A DNA stretch of 64,000 bases from Streptomyces exfoliatus. Lineage in GTDB: Bacteria > Actinomycetota > Actinomycetes > Streptomycetales > Streptomycetaceae. The notes below the pieces were generated by a model. That model made no database searches, was not told where the DNA came from, and saw only the letters and a list, made by a program, of their open reading frames with translations. Where the stretch lies: assembly GCF_000725545.1 (NCBI RefSeq), contig NZ_JNZP01000008.1, positions 175,090-239,089 of the forward strand, given 5' to 3'. The position numbers and the translations under genes are program-made. Positions 1 through 8,053 of this stretch are shown here, piece after piece; the stretch's first letter is position 1; each line of letters begins with the position of its first letter.

Positions 1-211
1 GGGCGAGGGACTCGCGCATCAGGCAGAGGTCGAGGGCCCCGGCGTCGAAGAGCCGGGCGAGCAGGCCGAGCTCGCCGAGCGCGGCGACGAGGGGGCGGTT
101 GACCCGGCCGGGTTCGCCCTTCTCCGCGAGGGGCTTCAGGCGTTCGGCGGCGAGGGCGCGGAGCTCCGCGCACCAGGTGATCTGTTCCGGATCGAGCGAG
201 AATGCGGTCAT
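1..211 (-). CDS. Acyl-CoA dehydrogenase, N-terminal part (cut by window edge)
   Basis: Only the first ~70 residues are present; the gene runs off the left edge. They begin MTAFSLDPEQITWC, and the helical stretch with an ELRALAAERL segment followed by AALGELGLLARLF resembles the N-terminal all-helical domain of flavin acyl-CoA dehydrogenases. The ATG at 211 is the first start in the open frame. It is divergent from the aryl-CoA ligase at 515, in a locus with an enoyl-CoA hydratase and a monooxygenase/reductase. I infer that it acts in the beta-oxidation-like steps after ring de-aromatisation. The catalytic Glu region lies outside the window, so the family call rests on the N-terminus and context. 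Confidence 0.6.
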   Translation of the reverse strand, partial: MTAFSLDPEQITWCAELRALAAERLKPLAEKGEPGRVNRPLVAALGELGLLARLFDAGALDLCLMRESLA

Positions 212-233
212 GTGGGCCCTCTCTGACGCCCTC

Positions 234-354
234 GGGCGTCGTCGTCCCCGCGCGGTCGGATGTCGTCGTCCCCGCCCGGTCGGGTGTCGTCGTCCCTACG
301 CGATCGAGTGTCGTCCTCCGTGCGCGGCCGGGCGTCGTCCCCGCGCGGCCGGAC
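234..354. repeat. About five tandem copies of a ~24-bp unit
   Basis: The unit, roughly GGGTGTCGTCGTCCCCGCGC plus GGTC, is repeated imperfectly five times, with the last copies degenerate and shortened. It lies between the divergent acyl-CoA dehydrogenase and CoA ligase genes. No convincing product is encoded in it. It occupies much of the 303-bp gap (212-514); the rest of the gap carries the ligase promoter region with a palindromic site near 446. Confidence 0.7.
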
Positions 355-432
355 GTGCGCGCCCTGACCTCGCCGGGGGGCTGCGTCACGGCGCCGCCCC
401 GCGCCTTCCTCCGGGCGCTCCCGGACGCCCTT

Positions 433-468
433 GTCGCGAACTGTTGACTGCCGTCACCAACACGATAC
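433..468. promoter_or_regulatory. Putative PaaX-type operator upstream of the CoA ligase
   Basis: GACTGCCGTCAC at 446-457, followed by CAACACGATAC, closely resembles GACTGTCGTCAC at 6193-6204 followed by GAGTACGCGATAC, in front of the enoyl-CoA hydratase gene. Both are built around an inverted GAC...GTC core. The two sites flank the genes of one catabolic locus that encodes its own PaaX-like regulator, so shared repressor binding is inferred. A weak -35-like TTGACT overlaps at 445-450. Confidence 0.45.
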
Positions 469-514
469 GCTCGTGGAGCGACGGGCGACCCCACCTCGAC
501 AGGGGGACGGACTC

Positions 515-2152
515 ATGGAGCTGACACCCTCGGCCCACCTCGACACCTTCGCCCGCGACCGGCTGCCGCCGCCGGACCGGTGGCCCCGCCTCCTCTTCGA
601 CCTCCCCGAGCTTGCCTATCCCGAACGGCTCAACTGCGGGGCCGAGCTCCTCGACCGCACGGTGGAACGATTCGGCGCCGACCGGCCCGCCTTCCACGAC
701 GGAGAGGGCGGTGTCTGGAGCTACGGCGACCTCCAGGACCGCGTCGACCGCATCGCCCACGTCCTCACCTCCGACCTGCGGGTCCTGCCCGGCAACCGGG
801 TCCTCCTGCGCGGCCCCACCACCCCCTGGCTCGCCGCCTGCTGGCTCGCCGTGATGAAGGCGGGCGCCATCGCCGTCACCGTCCTCGCCCAGCAGCGCGC
901 CCCCGAGCTCGCCGCCATGGCGGAGGCGGCCCGCTGCAGCCACGCCCTCTGCGACGCCCACGCCGTCGACGAGCTCCTCGCGGCCCGGATCCCGGGGCTC
1001 CGCGTCACCCCCTTCGGCGGGGAGGGTCCCGACGACCTCCTCGACCTCGCCGCCCGCCGCCCCGGCCCGTACCCGGCGGTGGCGACGGCCGCCGACGACG
1101 TCGCCCTGATCGCCTTCACCTCCGGCACGACCGGGCAGCCCAAGGGCTGCGTCCACTTCCACCGGGACGTCCTGGCCGTCGCCGACACCTTCTCCGCGCA
1201 CGTCCTGCGCCCGCTGCCCGACGACGTCTTCGCCGGCTCGCCGCCGCTCGCCTTCACCTTCGGCCTCGGCGGACTCGTCGTCTTCCCCCTGCGGGCCGGG
1301 GCGAGCGCGGTCCTGCTCGAACAGGCCGGGCCCAAGCAGCTGCTCGCGGCGATCGAGCGGCACCGGGTGTCGGTGCTCTTCACCGCCCCCACGGCCTACC
1401 GGGTCATGCTCGCCGAGATGACCCAGGGCACCGCCCCGGACCTGGGCTCCCTGCGCCGCTGCGTCTCCGCGGGCGAGAACCTGCCGGAAGCGACCTGGAA
1501 GGCCTGGTACGCGCGCACCGGCCTGCGCCTGATCAACGGCATCGGGGCGACCGAACTGCTGCACATCTTCATCTCCGCCGCCGACGGCGACATCCGCCCC
1601 GGCACCACAGGGCGCCCCGTGCCCGGCTGGCAGGCCAGGATCGTGGACCGCGAGGGCGGGGACGTCCCGGACGGCGAGGAAGGGCTCCTCGCCGTGCGCG
1701 GCCCGGTCGGCTGCCGCTATCTCGCCGACCCCCGCCAGGCCGAGTACGTACGCGAGGGCTGGAACGTCACGGGCGACACGTACGTCCGCGATCCCGACGG
1801 CTGGTTCCGCTACGTCTCACGCGCCGACGACATGATCATCTCGGCGGGGTACAACATCGCGGGCCCCCAGGTCGAGGAGGCGCTCCTCGACCACCCCGAC
1901 GTGGTGGAGACGGCGGTGGTGGGCCGCCCGGACGAGCTGCGCGGCCAGATCGTCGTGGCGTACACGGTGGTACGGGACGGGGTGCCGCGCGACGCGAGCA
2001 CCGCCGCCGCGCTGCGGGCCTTCGTCCGCGCCCGCCTCGCCCCGTACAAGTCGCCCCGGGAGATCGTCTTCCTGGACGCGCTGCCGCGCACGGCGACCGG
2101 CAAGCTCCAGCGCTTCCGGCTGCGGCACGACCCCTCCGGGCGCCCGGCGTGA
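515..2152 (+). CDS. Benzoate/anthranilate-type aryl-CoA ligase (AMP-forming)
   Basis: A 545-residue member of the ANL (AMP-binding) superfamily, of benzoate-CoA ligase length. It shows the phosphate-binding motif FTSGTTGQPKGC, the NGIGATELLH motif, the GDTYVRDPDGWF hinge region and the C-terminal lysine motif RTATGKLQRF. It should activate an aromatic acid to its aryl-CoA thioester with ATP. The neighbouring monooxygenase/old-yellow fusion suggests 2-aminobenzoate (anthranilate) or a similar acid, which is inference. I chose the ATG at 515 because GGGGGACGG lies just upstream and the protein then starts like its family; the frame is open upstream but carries no family sequence. The palindromic site at 433-468 is likely its operator. 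Confidence 0.85.
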   Translation: MELTPSAHLDTFARDRLPPPDRWPRLLFDLPELAYPERLNCGAELLDRTVERFGADRPAFHDGEGGVWSYGDLQDRVDRIAHVLTSDLRVLPGNRVLLRGPTTPWLAACWLAVMKAGAIAVTVLAQQRAPELAAMAEAARCSHALCDAHAVDELLAARIPGLRVTPFGGEGPDDLLDLAARRPGPYPAVATAADDVALIAFTSGTTGQPKGCVHFHRDVLAVADTFSAHVLRPLPDDVFAGSPPLAFTFGLGGLVVFPLRAGASAVLLEQAGPKQLLAAIERHRVSVLFTAPTAYRVMLAEMTQGTAPDLGSLRRCVSAGENLPEATWKAWYARTGLRLINGIGATELLHIFISAADGDIRPGTTGRPVPGWQARIVDREGGDVPDGEEGLLAVRGPVGCRYLADPRQAEYVREGWNVTGDTYVRDPDGWFRYVSRADDMIISAGYNIAGPQVEEALLDHPDVVETAVVGRPDELRGQIVVAYTVVRDGVPRDASTAAALRAFVRARLAPYKSPREIVFLDALPRTATGKLQRFRLRHDPSGRPA

Positions 2153-2180
2153 TCCGAAGGACAGGCCCTAAAGTGATCAC

Positions 2181-3017
2181 GTGGCCGAGCAGCACACTCC
2201 CCGATCCCTGATCGTCTCCCTCTACGGCGCCTACGGCCGTGCGCCCGACGGGTCGCCGGTGCCCGTGGCCGCGCTCGTACGGCTGCTCGCGGTGCTCGGC
2301 GTGGACGCGCCCTCGGTGCGTTCCTCGGTGTCGCGGCTGAAGCGGCGCGGGCTCCTGCTGCCGCGCCGGACGGCGGACGGCGCCGCCGGGTACGCCCTCT
2401 CGGAGGAAGCCCGCCGGCTCCTGGAGGACGGTGACCGCCGCATCTACGCCCGTACCGAGCCGAAGCCGTCCGAGGGCTGGGTCCTCGCCGTCTTCTCCGT
2501 CCCCGAGGCCGAGCGGCACAAGCGGCACCTGCTGCGCTCCCGGCTCGCCCGGCTCGGCTTCGGCACGGCGGCGCCCGGTGTCTGGATCGCGCCCGCGCGG
2601 CTCTACGAGGAGACCCGGCACGCCCTGGAGCGCCTGGAGCTCTCCCCTTACGTGGACCTCTTCAGGGGCGACCACCTGGGGTACACGGCGACGGCGGGGG
2701 CGGTGGCCCGCTGGTGGGACCTGGGCGCCATCGCCGCGCTCCACGAGGAGTTCCTCGCGGCCCACGAGCCGGTACTGCGCGCCTGGACCTCACGGACGGA
2801 GACCGGGGAGACAGGGGACGCGGGGGACGCCTACCGGGACTACCTCCTCGCCCTGGACTCCTGGCGGCGGCTGCCGTACGCGGACCCGGTCCTCCCGGCG
2901 GAACTGCTTCCCGACGACTGGCCGGGCCGCCGATCGGCGGAGGTCTTCACGGCCCTGCACGAGCTGCTGCGGGACCGGGGCGCGGAGTTCGTCCGCCCGT
3001 TCCTGTCCGAGCATTAG
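2181..3017 (+). CDS. PaaX-family transcriptional regulator
   Basis: A 278-residue protein starting at GTG, 28 bp after the ligase gene. Residues ~5-70 form the winged-helix DNA-binding domain of PaaX (SLIVSLYGAY, then SVSRLKRRGLLLP), followed by the central domain (WVLAVFSVPEAERHKRHLLRSRL) and a C-terminal helical part (YRDYLLALDSWRRLPYADP), in the usual PaaX order and length. PaaX proteins repress aromatic-CoA catabolic operons and are released by an aryl-CoA ligand. Here the ligand is probably the CoA thioester made by the preceding ligase, which is inference. The similar palindromes at 433-468 and 6178-6217 are candidate binding sites. Confidence 0.9.
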   Translation: MAEQHTPRSLIVSLYGAYGRAPDGSPVPVAALVRLLAVLGVDAPSVRSSVSRLKRRGLLLPRRTADGAAGYALSEEARRLLEDGDRRIYARTEPKPSEGWVLAVFSVPEAERHKRHLLRSRLARLGFGTAAPGVWIAPARLYEETRHALERLELSPYVDLFRGDHLGYTATAGAVARWWDLGAIAALHEEFLAAHEPVLRAWTSRTETGETGDAGDAYRDYLLALDSWRRLPYADPVLPAELLPDDWPGRRSAEVFTALHELLRDRGAEFVRPFLSEH

Positions 3018-3058
3018 GGCCTGATCCGGAAGACAGGCGCTCGCGCCGTACAGGGCCG

Positions 3059-5317
3059 CTACTCGCGGCGGCCGGTAGGGGGTCTCCGGCTGCCCGCGCG
3101 GTACGGGGCCGGCCAGGGGGCGGCGGGGCCCCGGTAGTCCTGTTCGGCCGCCGCGTGCAGGGTCCAGTGCGGGTCGTAGAGGTGGGGGCGGGCGAGTGCG
3201 CACAGGTCGGCGCGGCCCGCGAGGAGCAGGGAGTTGACGTCGTCCCAGGAGGAGATCGCGCCGACCGCGATCACCGGGACCCCCAGCTCGTTGCGGATGC
3301 GGTCGGCGAACGGGGTCTGGTACGAGCGGCCGTAGGCGGGGGTCTCCTCGGGGACGACCTGGCCGGTGGAGACGTCGATCGCGTCGGCTCCGTGGTCCGC
3401 GAAGGCGCGGGCGATCACGACGGCGTCCTCGGCGCTCGTGCCGCCCTCGGCCCAGTCGGTGGCGGAGATGCGGACGGTCATGGGGCGGTCGGCCGGCCAG
3501 ACCTCCCGTACCGCGTCGAAGACTTCGAGGGGGTAGCGCAGCCGGCCGTCGAGGTCGCCGCCGTACGCGTCGGTGCGGTGGTTGGTGAGCGGGGAGAGGA
3601 AGCCGGAGAGGAGGTAGCCGTGGGCGCAGTGGAGTTCGAGGAGGTCGAAGTCGCCGTGGGCGGCGCGCCGGGCGGCGGCCGTGAACTCCTCGCGTACGGC
3701 GGCGAGTCCGGCGCGGTCGAGGGCGGCCGGGGTCTGGTTGACGCCGGGCCGGTACGGCAGCGGCGAGGCGGCGACCAGCGGCCAGTTGCCCTCGGGGAGC
3801 GGCTGGTCGATGCCCTCCCACATGCGCCGGGTGGAGCCCTTGCGGCCGGAGTGCCCGAGCTGGACGCCAAGGGCGGTGCCGGGTGCCTGGTCGTGGACGA
3901 AGGAGGTGATCCTGCGCCAGGCGTCGGCCTGTGCGTCGGTCCAGAGGCCGGTGCAGCCGGGGGTGATACGGCCTCCGGGGCTCACGCAGACCATCTCGGT
4001 CATGACGAGTCCGGCGCCGCCCAGGGCTCTGGAGCCCAGGTGGACGAGGTGGAAGTCGCCGGGGACGCCGTCCACCGCGACGTACAGGTCCATGGGTGAG
4101 ACGACGATCCGGTTGCGCAGGGTGAGGCCGCCGAGCCTGAAGGGGGTGAACATGGGCGGGGTGCCGGGCGGGCAGCCGAAGTCGGCTTCGACGGCGGCGG
4201 TGAAGGCGGGGTCGCGGAGCCGCAGGTTGGCGTGGGTGACGCGGCGGCTGCGGGTGAGGAGGTCGAAGGCGAACCTGCGGGGCGGCCGGTCGACCCGGCC
4301 CGCGAGCTCCTCGAACCAGTGGAGGCTGGCGGCGGCGGCGCGCTGGGTGGAGGCGACGACGGGGCGGCGCTCGGTCTCGTAGGCGGCCAGGGCGTCCGGG
4401 AGGGTGGGGTTTCCGCCGATGGCGCGGGCGAGGGCGAGGGCGTCCTCGACGGCCAGTTTGGTGCCGGAGCCGATGGAGAAGTGCGCGGTGTGGGCGGCGT
4501 CGCCGATGAGGACGGTGCTGCCGTACGACCAGTGGTCGTTGACGACGGTACGGAACGCGGTCCAGGCGGAGTTGTTCGCCCGGAGTTCCCGGCCGCCGAG
4601 CGCCTCGGCGAAGATCTTCGCGCAGCGGGCGGTGGACTCGGCCTCGTCGAGCTCGTCGAAGCCGGCCGCCCTCCAGACCTCCTCCCGCATCTCGACGATG
4701 ACGGTGGAGGCGCCCGCCTCGTAGGGGTAGGCGTGCAGCTGCATCACGCCGTACTCGGTCTCCGCGGTCTCGAAGCGGAAGGCGTCGAAGGCGAAGTCGG
4801 CGGCGAGCCAGATGTAGCGGCAGCGGTGGGTGGTGATCCGGGGGTGGAAGCGGTCGGCGTGGGCCTCGCGGGTGCGGCTGTGGACTCCGTCGGCGGCGAC
4901 GACGAGGTCGTGGTCGGCGGCGAGGGTCTCGGCGGGCGGGGCCTCGGTGCGGAAGCGGAGCCGTACGCCCAGGTCGGTGCAGCGGGCGTGCAGGATCTCC
5001 AGGAGCCGGCGGCGGCCGAGGGCGGCGAAGCCGTGGCCGGTGGAGCGGGTGCGGTGGCCCCGGTGGACGACGTCGATGTCGTCCCAGCGGACGAGGTCGC
5101 GGCTGAGCGCCTCGTACACGACGGGGTCGGCGTCCCTGATGCCACCGAGGGTCTCGTCGGAGAGGACGACGCCGAAGCCGAAGGTGTCGGTGGGTGCGTT
5201 CCGCTCCCAGACCGTGACCTCGCGGGCGGGGTCGAGCCGTTTGAACAGGGCGGCGGCGTAGAGCCCGCCGGGTCCGCCGCCGATGACGGCGATTCTGGAC
5301 GGGGCGGCGGGGGCCAT
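3059..5317 (-). CDS. Bifunctional aryl-CoA monooxygenase / old-yellow-enzyme reductase (2-aminobenzoyl-CoA type)
   Basis: A 752-residue two-domain flavoenzyme. Residues 1-~380 are an FAD monooxygenase (dinucleotide motif VIGGGPGGLYAAALF; GDAAHTAHFSIGSG). Residues ~385-750 are an old-yellow-enzyme FMN barrel (FRLGGLTLRNRIVVSPM; HCAHGYLLSGFLSP; RTDAYGG). This fusion and length match 2-aminobenzoyl-CoA monooxygenase/reductase, often annotated as salicylyl-CoA 5-hydroxylase/oxidoreductase, which hydroxylates and then reduces the ring of an aryl-CoA. The ATG at 5317 is chosen because the FAD motif follows directly; the gene starts 2 bp after the enoyl-CoA hydratase stop and is surely cotranscribed with it. 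It converges on the PaaX gene. The exact substrate cannot be read from the sequence. Confidence 0.88.
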   Translation of the reverse strand: MAPAAPSRIAVIGGGPGGLYAAALFKRLDPAREVTVWERNAPTDTFGFGVVLSDETLGGIRDADPVVYEALSRDLVRWDDIDVVHRGHRTRSTGHGFAALGRRRLLEILHARCTDLGVRLRFRTEAPPAETLAADHDLVVAADGVHSRTREAHADRFHPRITTHRCRYIWLAADFAFDAFRFETAETEYGVMQLHAYPYEAGASTVIVEMREEVWRAAGFDELDEAESTARCAKIFAEALGGRELRANNSAWTAFRTVVNDHWSYGSTVLIGDAAHTAHFSIGSGTKLAVEDALALARAIGGNPTLPDALAAYETERRPVVASTQRAAAASLHWFEELAGRVDRPPRRFAFDLLTRSRRVTHANLRLRDPAFTAAVEADFGCPPGTPPMFTPFRLGGLTLRNRIVVSPMDLYVAVDGVPGDFHLVHLGSRALGGAGLVMTEMVCVSPGGRITPGCTGLWTDAQADAWRRITSFVHDQAPGTALGVQLGHSGRKGSTRRMWEGIDQPLPEGNWPLVAASPLPYRPGVNQTPAALDRAGLAAVREEFTAAARRAAHGDFDLLELHCAHGYLLSGFLSPLTNHRTDAYGGDLDGRLRYPLEVFDAVREVWPADRPMTVRISATDWAEGGTSAEDAVVIARAFADHGADAIDVSTGQVVPEETPAYGRSYQTPFADRIRNELGVPVIAVGAISSWDDVNSLLLAGRADLCALARPHLYDPHWTLHAAAEQDYRGPAAPWPAPYRAGSRRPPTGRRE

Positions 5318-5319
5318 GG

Positions 5320-6147
5320 CTAGCGGCCCTGCCATTTCGGGGGCCGTTTCTCGGTGAAGGCGGCGTGGAACTCGGCGTAGTCCGCGCCGTTCATCAGGAG
5401 CGCCTGGGTGGCCGCGTCCAGTTCGATCGACGCGGCGAGCGGCATGTCGAGTTCGGCGGTGAGCAGGGCCTTGGTCTGGGCGAGGGCGAGGGCGGGGCCG
5501 TCCGCGAGACGGCGGGCGAGGGCGCCGGCCCGCTCCGCCGCCCGGCCCTCCTCGGTGAGCTCGGAGAGCAGGCCGATGCGCTCGGCCTCGGCGGCGTGGA
5601 CGGGTTCGCCCAGCATGAGGAGCCGGGTGGCGTGGCCGAGCCCGACGACCCTGGGCAGCAGGTAGGCCGCGCCCATGTCGCCGCCGGAGAGGCCGACGCG
5701 GGTGAAGAGGAACGCGAAGCGGGTGGTGGGGTCGGCGATCCGGAAGTCGGCGGCGAGGGCGAGGACGGCTCCGGCGCCCGCGGCGACGCCGTGGAGGGCG
5801 GCGACGACCGGGAAGGGGCACTCGCGCAGGGCCCTGACGACCTGGCCTGTCATCCGGTTGAAGTCGAGGAGCTGGGCGGTGTCGAGGGAGAGGGTCGCGC
5901 CGATGATCTCGTCGACGTCACCGCCGGAGCAGAAGCCGCGGCCCTCCCCGTCGAGGACGAGGGCGCGGACGGAGCGCTCGCGGGACAGCTCGGCGAGGAG
6001 GTCCCGCAGGTCGGCGTAGGCGCCGAAGGTGAGCGCGTTGAGTTTCGCGGGGCGGGCGAGGGTGACGGTGGCGACGCCCCGGTCGATGTCGAGGCGCAGG
6101 TGCCGCCAGTCCGCGGTGCGGGGCGTGGAGCCGGTGAACGGACTCAT
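5320..6147 (-). CDS. Enoyl-CoA hydratase/isomerase family protein
   Basis: A 275-residue crotonase-fold protein. It has the oxyanion-hole segment GRGFCSGGDVDEI, the second oxyanion segment ALHGVAAGAGAVLALAADFRI, and a LFTRVGLSGGDMGAAYLL stretch where classical hydratases carry a catalytic Glu, so the second acid may be altered. It is the first gene of the leftward operon with the monooxygenase/reductase and should act on the ring-reduced aryl-CoA product or a ring-opened acyl-CoA. GGAAGGAGG lies 8 bases before the ATG. The palindrome at 6178-6217 immediately upstream is the likely control site. Confidence 0.88.
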   Translation of the reverse strand: MSPFTGSTPRTADWRHLRLDIDRGVATVTLARPAKLNALTFGAYADLRDLLAELSRERSVRALVLDGEGRGFCSGGDVDEIIGATLSLDTAQLLDFNRMTGQVVRALRECPFPVVAALHGVAAGAGAVLALAADFRIADPTTRFAFLFTRVGLSGGDMGAAYLLPRVVGLGHATRLLMLGEPVHAAEAERIGLLSELTEEGRAAERAGALARRLADGPALALAQTKALLTAELDMPLAASIELDAATQALLMNGADYAEFHAAFTEKRPPKWQGR

Positions 6148-6177
6148 CCGGAAGGGCCTCCTTCCTCCGCTCGGAGG

Positions 6178-6217
6178 GTATCACCGTACTGTGACTGTCG
6201 TCACGAGTACGCGATAC
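6178..6217. promoter_or_regulatory. 40-bp near-palindrome, putative PaaX-type operator
   Basis: Arms GTATC, CGTACT and GTGAC on the left match GTCAC, AGTACG and GATAC on the right, with two single-base offsets. The outer pairs (6178-6182 with 6213-6217) and inner pairs (6191-6195 with 6200-6204) share one exact centre. It lies ~30 bp upstream of the enoyl-CoA hydratase start and shares the GACTGYCGTCAC core with the site near 446. The remainder of the 6148-6418 gap holds no gene that I can support. Confidence 0.55.
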
Positions 6218-6418
6218 AGGAGGGTTCCCAGGGCCTGGCGACTGGTGACGGAAGTCCCCGGCGAAAGGGAGGGGTGCCCCTGGAAAGAGAAATTCCACCT
6301 CGTAAGGTTGAAACCAGGACGTCTCGGTGCCCCGCCCCCGCGAGGCGCACGCGTGCTCGTGGAGCGCCGCGCCACCCGACCGTCCCGCCCGCCCACCCGG
6401 CGAAGGGAGCCTGCCCCC

Positions 6419-6904
6419 ATGCCCCGAGCGACCGGCCCCGCCGCGACCGGGCCGCCCTCCTCCTGGCGCGTCCGGCTGCCTCACACCGCCGCCGCCGTAC
6501 CGATCGCCCGCGCCCTGATCCGTACCACGCTCAGCGAACTCGACCCCACTGCGGCCGACCGCCCCGACACCGACACGGCGGAGCTGCTCACCGCGGAGCT
6601 CGTCGCGAACGCCGTCGAACACACCGCCGGCCTCGGCCCCATCGAACTCGTCGTCGAGCTGCTCGCGGGGCCCGGCGGCTGCCAGATCGAGGTCCACGAC
6701 TCCCAGCCCGCCCTGCCCGGTCAGCTCGTCTGCCCGGATCCGGGCACGGAGGTCGACCCGTGGCAGGAGCACGGCCGAGGACTGCTTCTCATCCGCGCGC
6801 TGAGCAGCGACTGCGGACACCGCCCCACCACTCGGGGCAAGGCGGTCTGGTTCACCCTTCCGGCCGTACCGGCTCAGCGCCGGCGGTGCCCTCAGACGCC
6901 CTGA
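6419..6904 (+). CDS. RsbW/SpoIIAB-like ATP-binding regulatory protein
   Basis: A 161-residue single-domain protein of the HATPase_c_2 (serine-kinase anti-sigma-like) family, very numerous in Streptomyces. The N-box is [13 protein letters not shown], and the ATP-lid/G-box region is [18 protein letters not shown]. Such proteins bind ATP and act as anti-sigma kinases or general signalling switches; the partner cannot be told. The start at ATG 6419 is supported by GAAGGGAG 10 bases upstream. Its last 13 bases overlap the 3' end of the convergent argF gene. Confidence 0.8.
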   Translation: MPRATGPAATGPPSSWRVRLPHTAAAVPIARALIRTTLSELDPTAADRPDTDTAELLTAELVANAVEHTAGLGPIELVVELLAGPGGCQIEVHDSQPALPGQLVCPDPGTEVDPWQEHGRGLLLIRALSSDCGHRPTTRGKAVWFTLPAVPAQRRRCPQTP

Positions 6905-7911
6905 GGAGCGGGTCCCGCGAGCGTCGCGACCAGGACCGCCTTGATGGTGTGCATCCGGTTCTCGGCCTCGTCGAAGACGACCGAGTGGGCCGACTCGAAG
7001 ACCTCGTCGGAGACCTCCAGCTCGGTCAGGCCGTGCCGGGCGTGGATGTCCCGCCCGACGGCCGTGCCCAGGTCGTGGAAGGCCGGCAGGCAGTGCAGGA
7101 ACCTGACGTCCGCGTTGCCGGTGGCGCGGAGCACGTCCATGGTCACGGAGTACGGGGCGAGGGCGGCGATCCGCTCGTCCCAGACCTCCTTGGGCTCACC
7201 CATGGAGACCCAGACGTCGGTGGCCACGAAGTCGGCGCCCGCGACCCCCTCCGCGACGTCCTCGGTGAGGGTGACGGTCGCGCCACTGGCCGCCGCGAGC
7301 TCGCGGGCCGCGGCGACGACGCCCTCTTCCGGCCAGTACGCCTCGGGGGCGACGATCCGCACGTCCATGCCGAGCAGGGCGCCGGTGACCAGGTAGGAGT
7401 TGCCCATGTTGAAGCGGGCGTCGCCGAGGTAGGCGAAGGTGACCGCGTCCAGCGGCTTGTCCGTGTGCTCGGTCATGGTGAGCACGTCGGCGAGCATCTG
7501 GGTGGGGTGCCAGTCGTCGGTGAGCCCGTTGAAGACGGGGACGCCGGCGAAGGCGGCGAGCTCCTCGACGGCGGCCTGGCTGTCGCCCCGGTACTCGATG
7601 CCGTCGAACATCCGGCCGAGCACACGGGCGGTGTCCTTGACCGACTCCTTGTGACCCATCTGGGAACCGGAGGGGTCCAGGTAGGTGGTGGAGGCGCCCT
7701 GGTCGGCGGCGGCGACCTCGAAGGCGCAGCGGGTGCGGGTCGACGTCTTCTCGAAGATCAGGGCGATGTTCCTGCCGCGCAGCCGCTGGACCTCGGTGCC
7801 CGCCTTCTTCGCGGCCTTGAGCTCGGCGGAGAGCGCAACCAGGCCGCGGAACTCCTCGGCGGTGAAGTCCAGCTCCTTGAGGAAGTGGCGGCCGATGAGG
7901 TCTGTGGCCAT
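6892..7911 (-). CDS. argF: Ornithine carbamoyltransferase
   Basis: A 339-residue protein with the carbamoyl-phosphate motif STRTR (in [14 protein letters not shown]), the HPTQ motif, and the ornithine-site motifs DVWVSMG and [10 protein letters not shown]. It interconverts ornithine plus carbamoyl phosphate and citrulline. It lies directly downstream of arginine deiminase, which points to the catabolic (deiminase pathway) role, although the sequence family covers both directions. The start at ATG 7911 gives the usual N-terminus. The 142-bp gap to arcA contains an AT-rich dyad (8004-8031) and a direct-repeat leader (7948-8000), so it may have its own promoter. Confidence 0.95.
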   Translation of the reverse strand: MATDLIGRHFLKELDFTAEEFRGLVALSAELKAAKKAGTEVQRLRGRNIALIFEKTSTRTRCAFEVAAADQGASTTYLDPSGSQMGHKESVKDTARVLGRMFDGIEYRGDSQAAVEELAAFAGVPVFNGLTDDWHPTQMLADVLTMTEHTDKPLDAVTFAYLGDARFNMGNSYLVTGALLGMDVRIVAPEAYWPEEGVVAAARELAAASGATVTLTEDVAEGVAGADFVATDVWVSMGEPKEVWDERIAALAPYSVTMDVLRATGNADVRFLHCLPAFHDLGTAVGRDIHARHGLTELEVSDEVFESAHSVVFDEAENRMHTIKAVLVATLAGPAPQGV

Positions 7912-7947
7912 GGGACGCGCTCCTATGGGTACGGTCGGGGACGTCGG

Positions 7948-8000
7948 CAGGGAACACCGACAGGGGACGCCGGTCAGGGAACACCGGTCAGGGACGCTGG
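7948..8000. repeat. Four ~14-bp direct repeats in the argF leader
   Basis: Four head-to-tail copies of CAGGGAACACCGGT with small changes lie between the AT-rich dyad and the argF start. They would be transcribed into the 5' leader of argF. No open frame or clear hairpin explains them. Confidence 0.7.
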
Positions 8001-8003
8001 AAG

Positions 8004-8031
8004 TGTATACGCGGTTCAACATTTATATACA
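8004..8031. promoter_or_regulatory. AT-rich inverted repeat, putative ARG-box-like operator/promoter of argF
   Basis: TGTATA (8004-8009) and TATACA (8026-8031) bound a strikingly AT-rich 28-bp segment in otherwise ~70% GC DNA, 93 bp upstream of argF. Read on the minus strand it contains TATAAATGTTGAAC, which resembles an ArgR half-site, and a -10-like TATACA. ArgR control of argF is inferred, not shown. Confidence 0.45.
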
Positions 8032-8053
8032 GCCCCGTCCCCTCGGAGCCCCG

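Noticed and set aside
225..360. Possible CRISPR array from the ~24-bp repeats.
   Set aside because: Units are adjacent without unique spacers and no cas gene is near.
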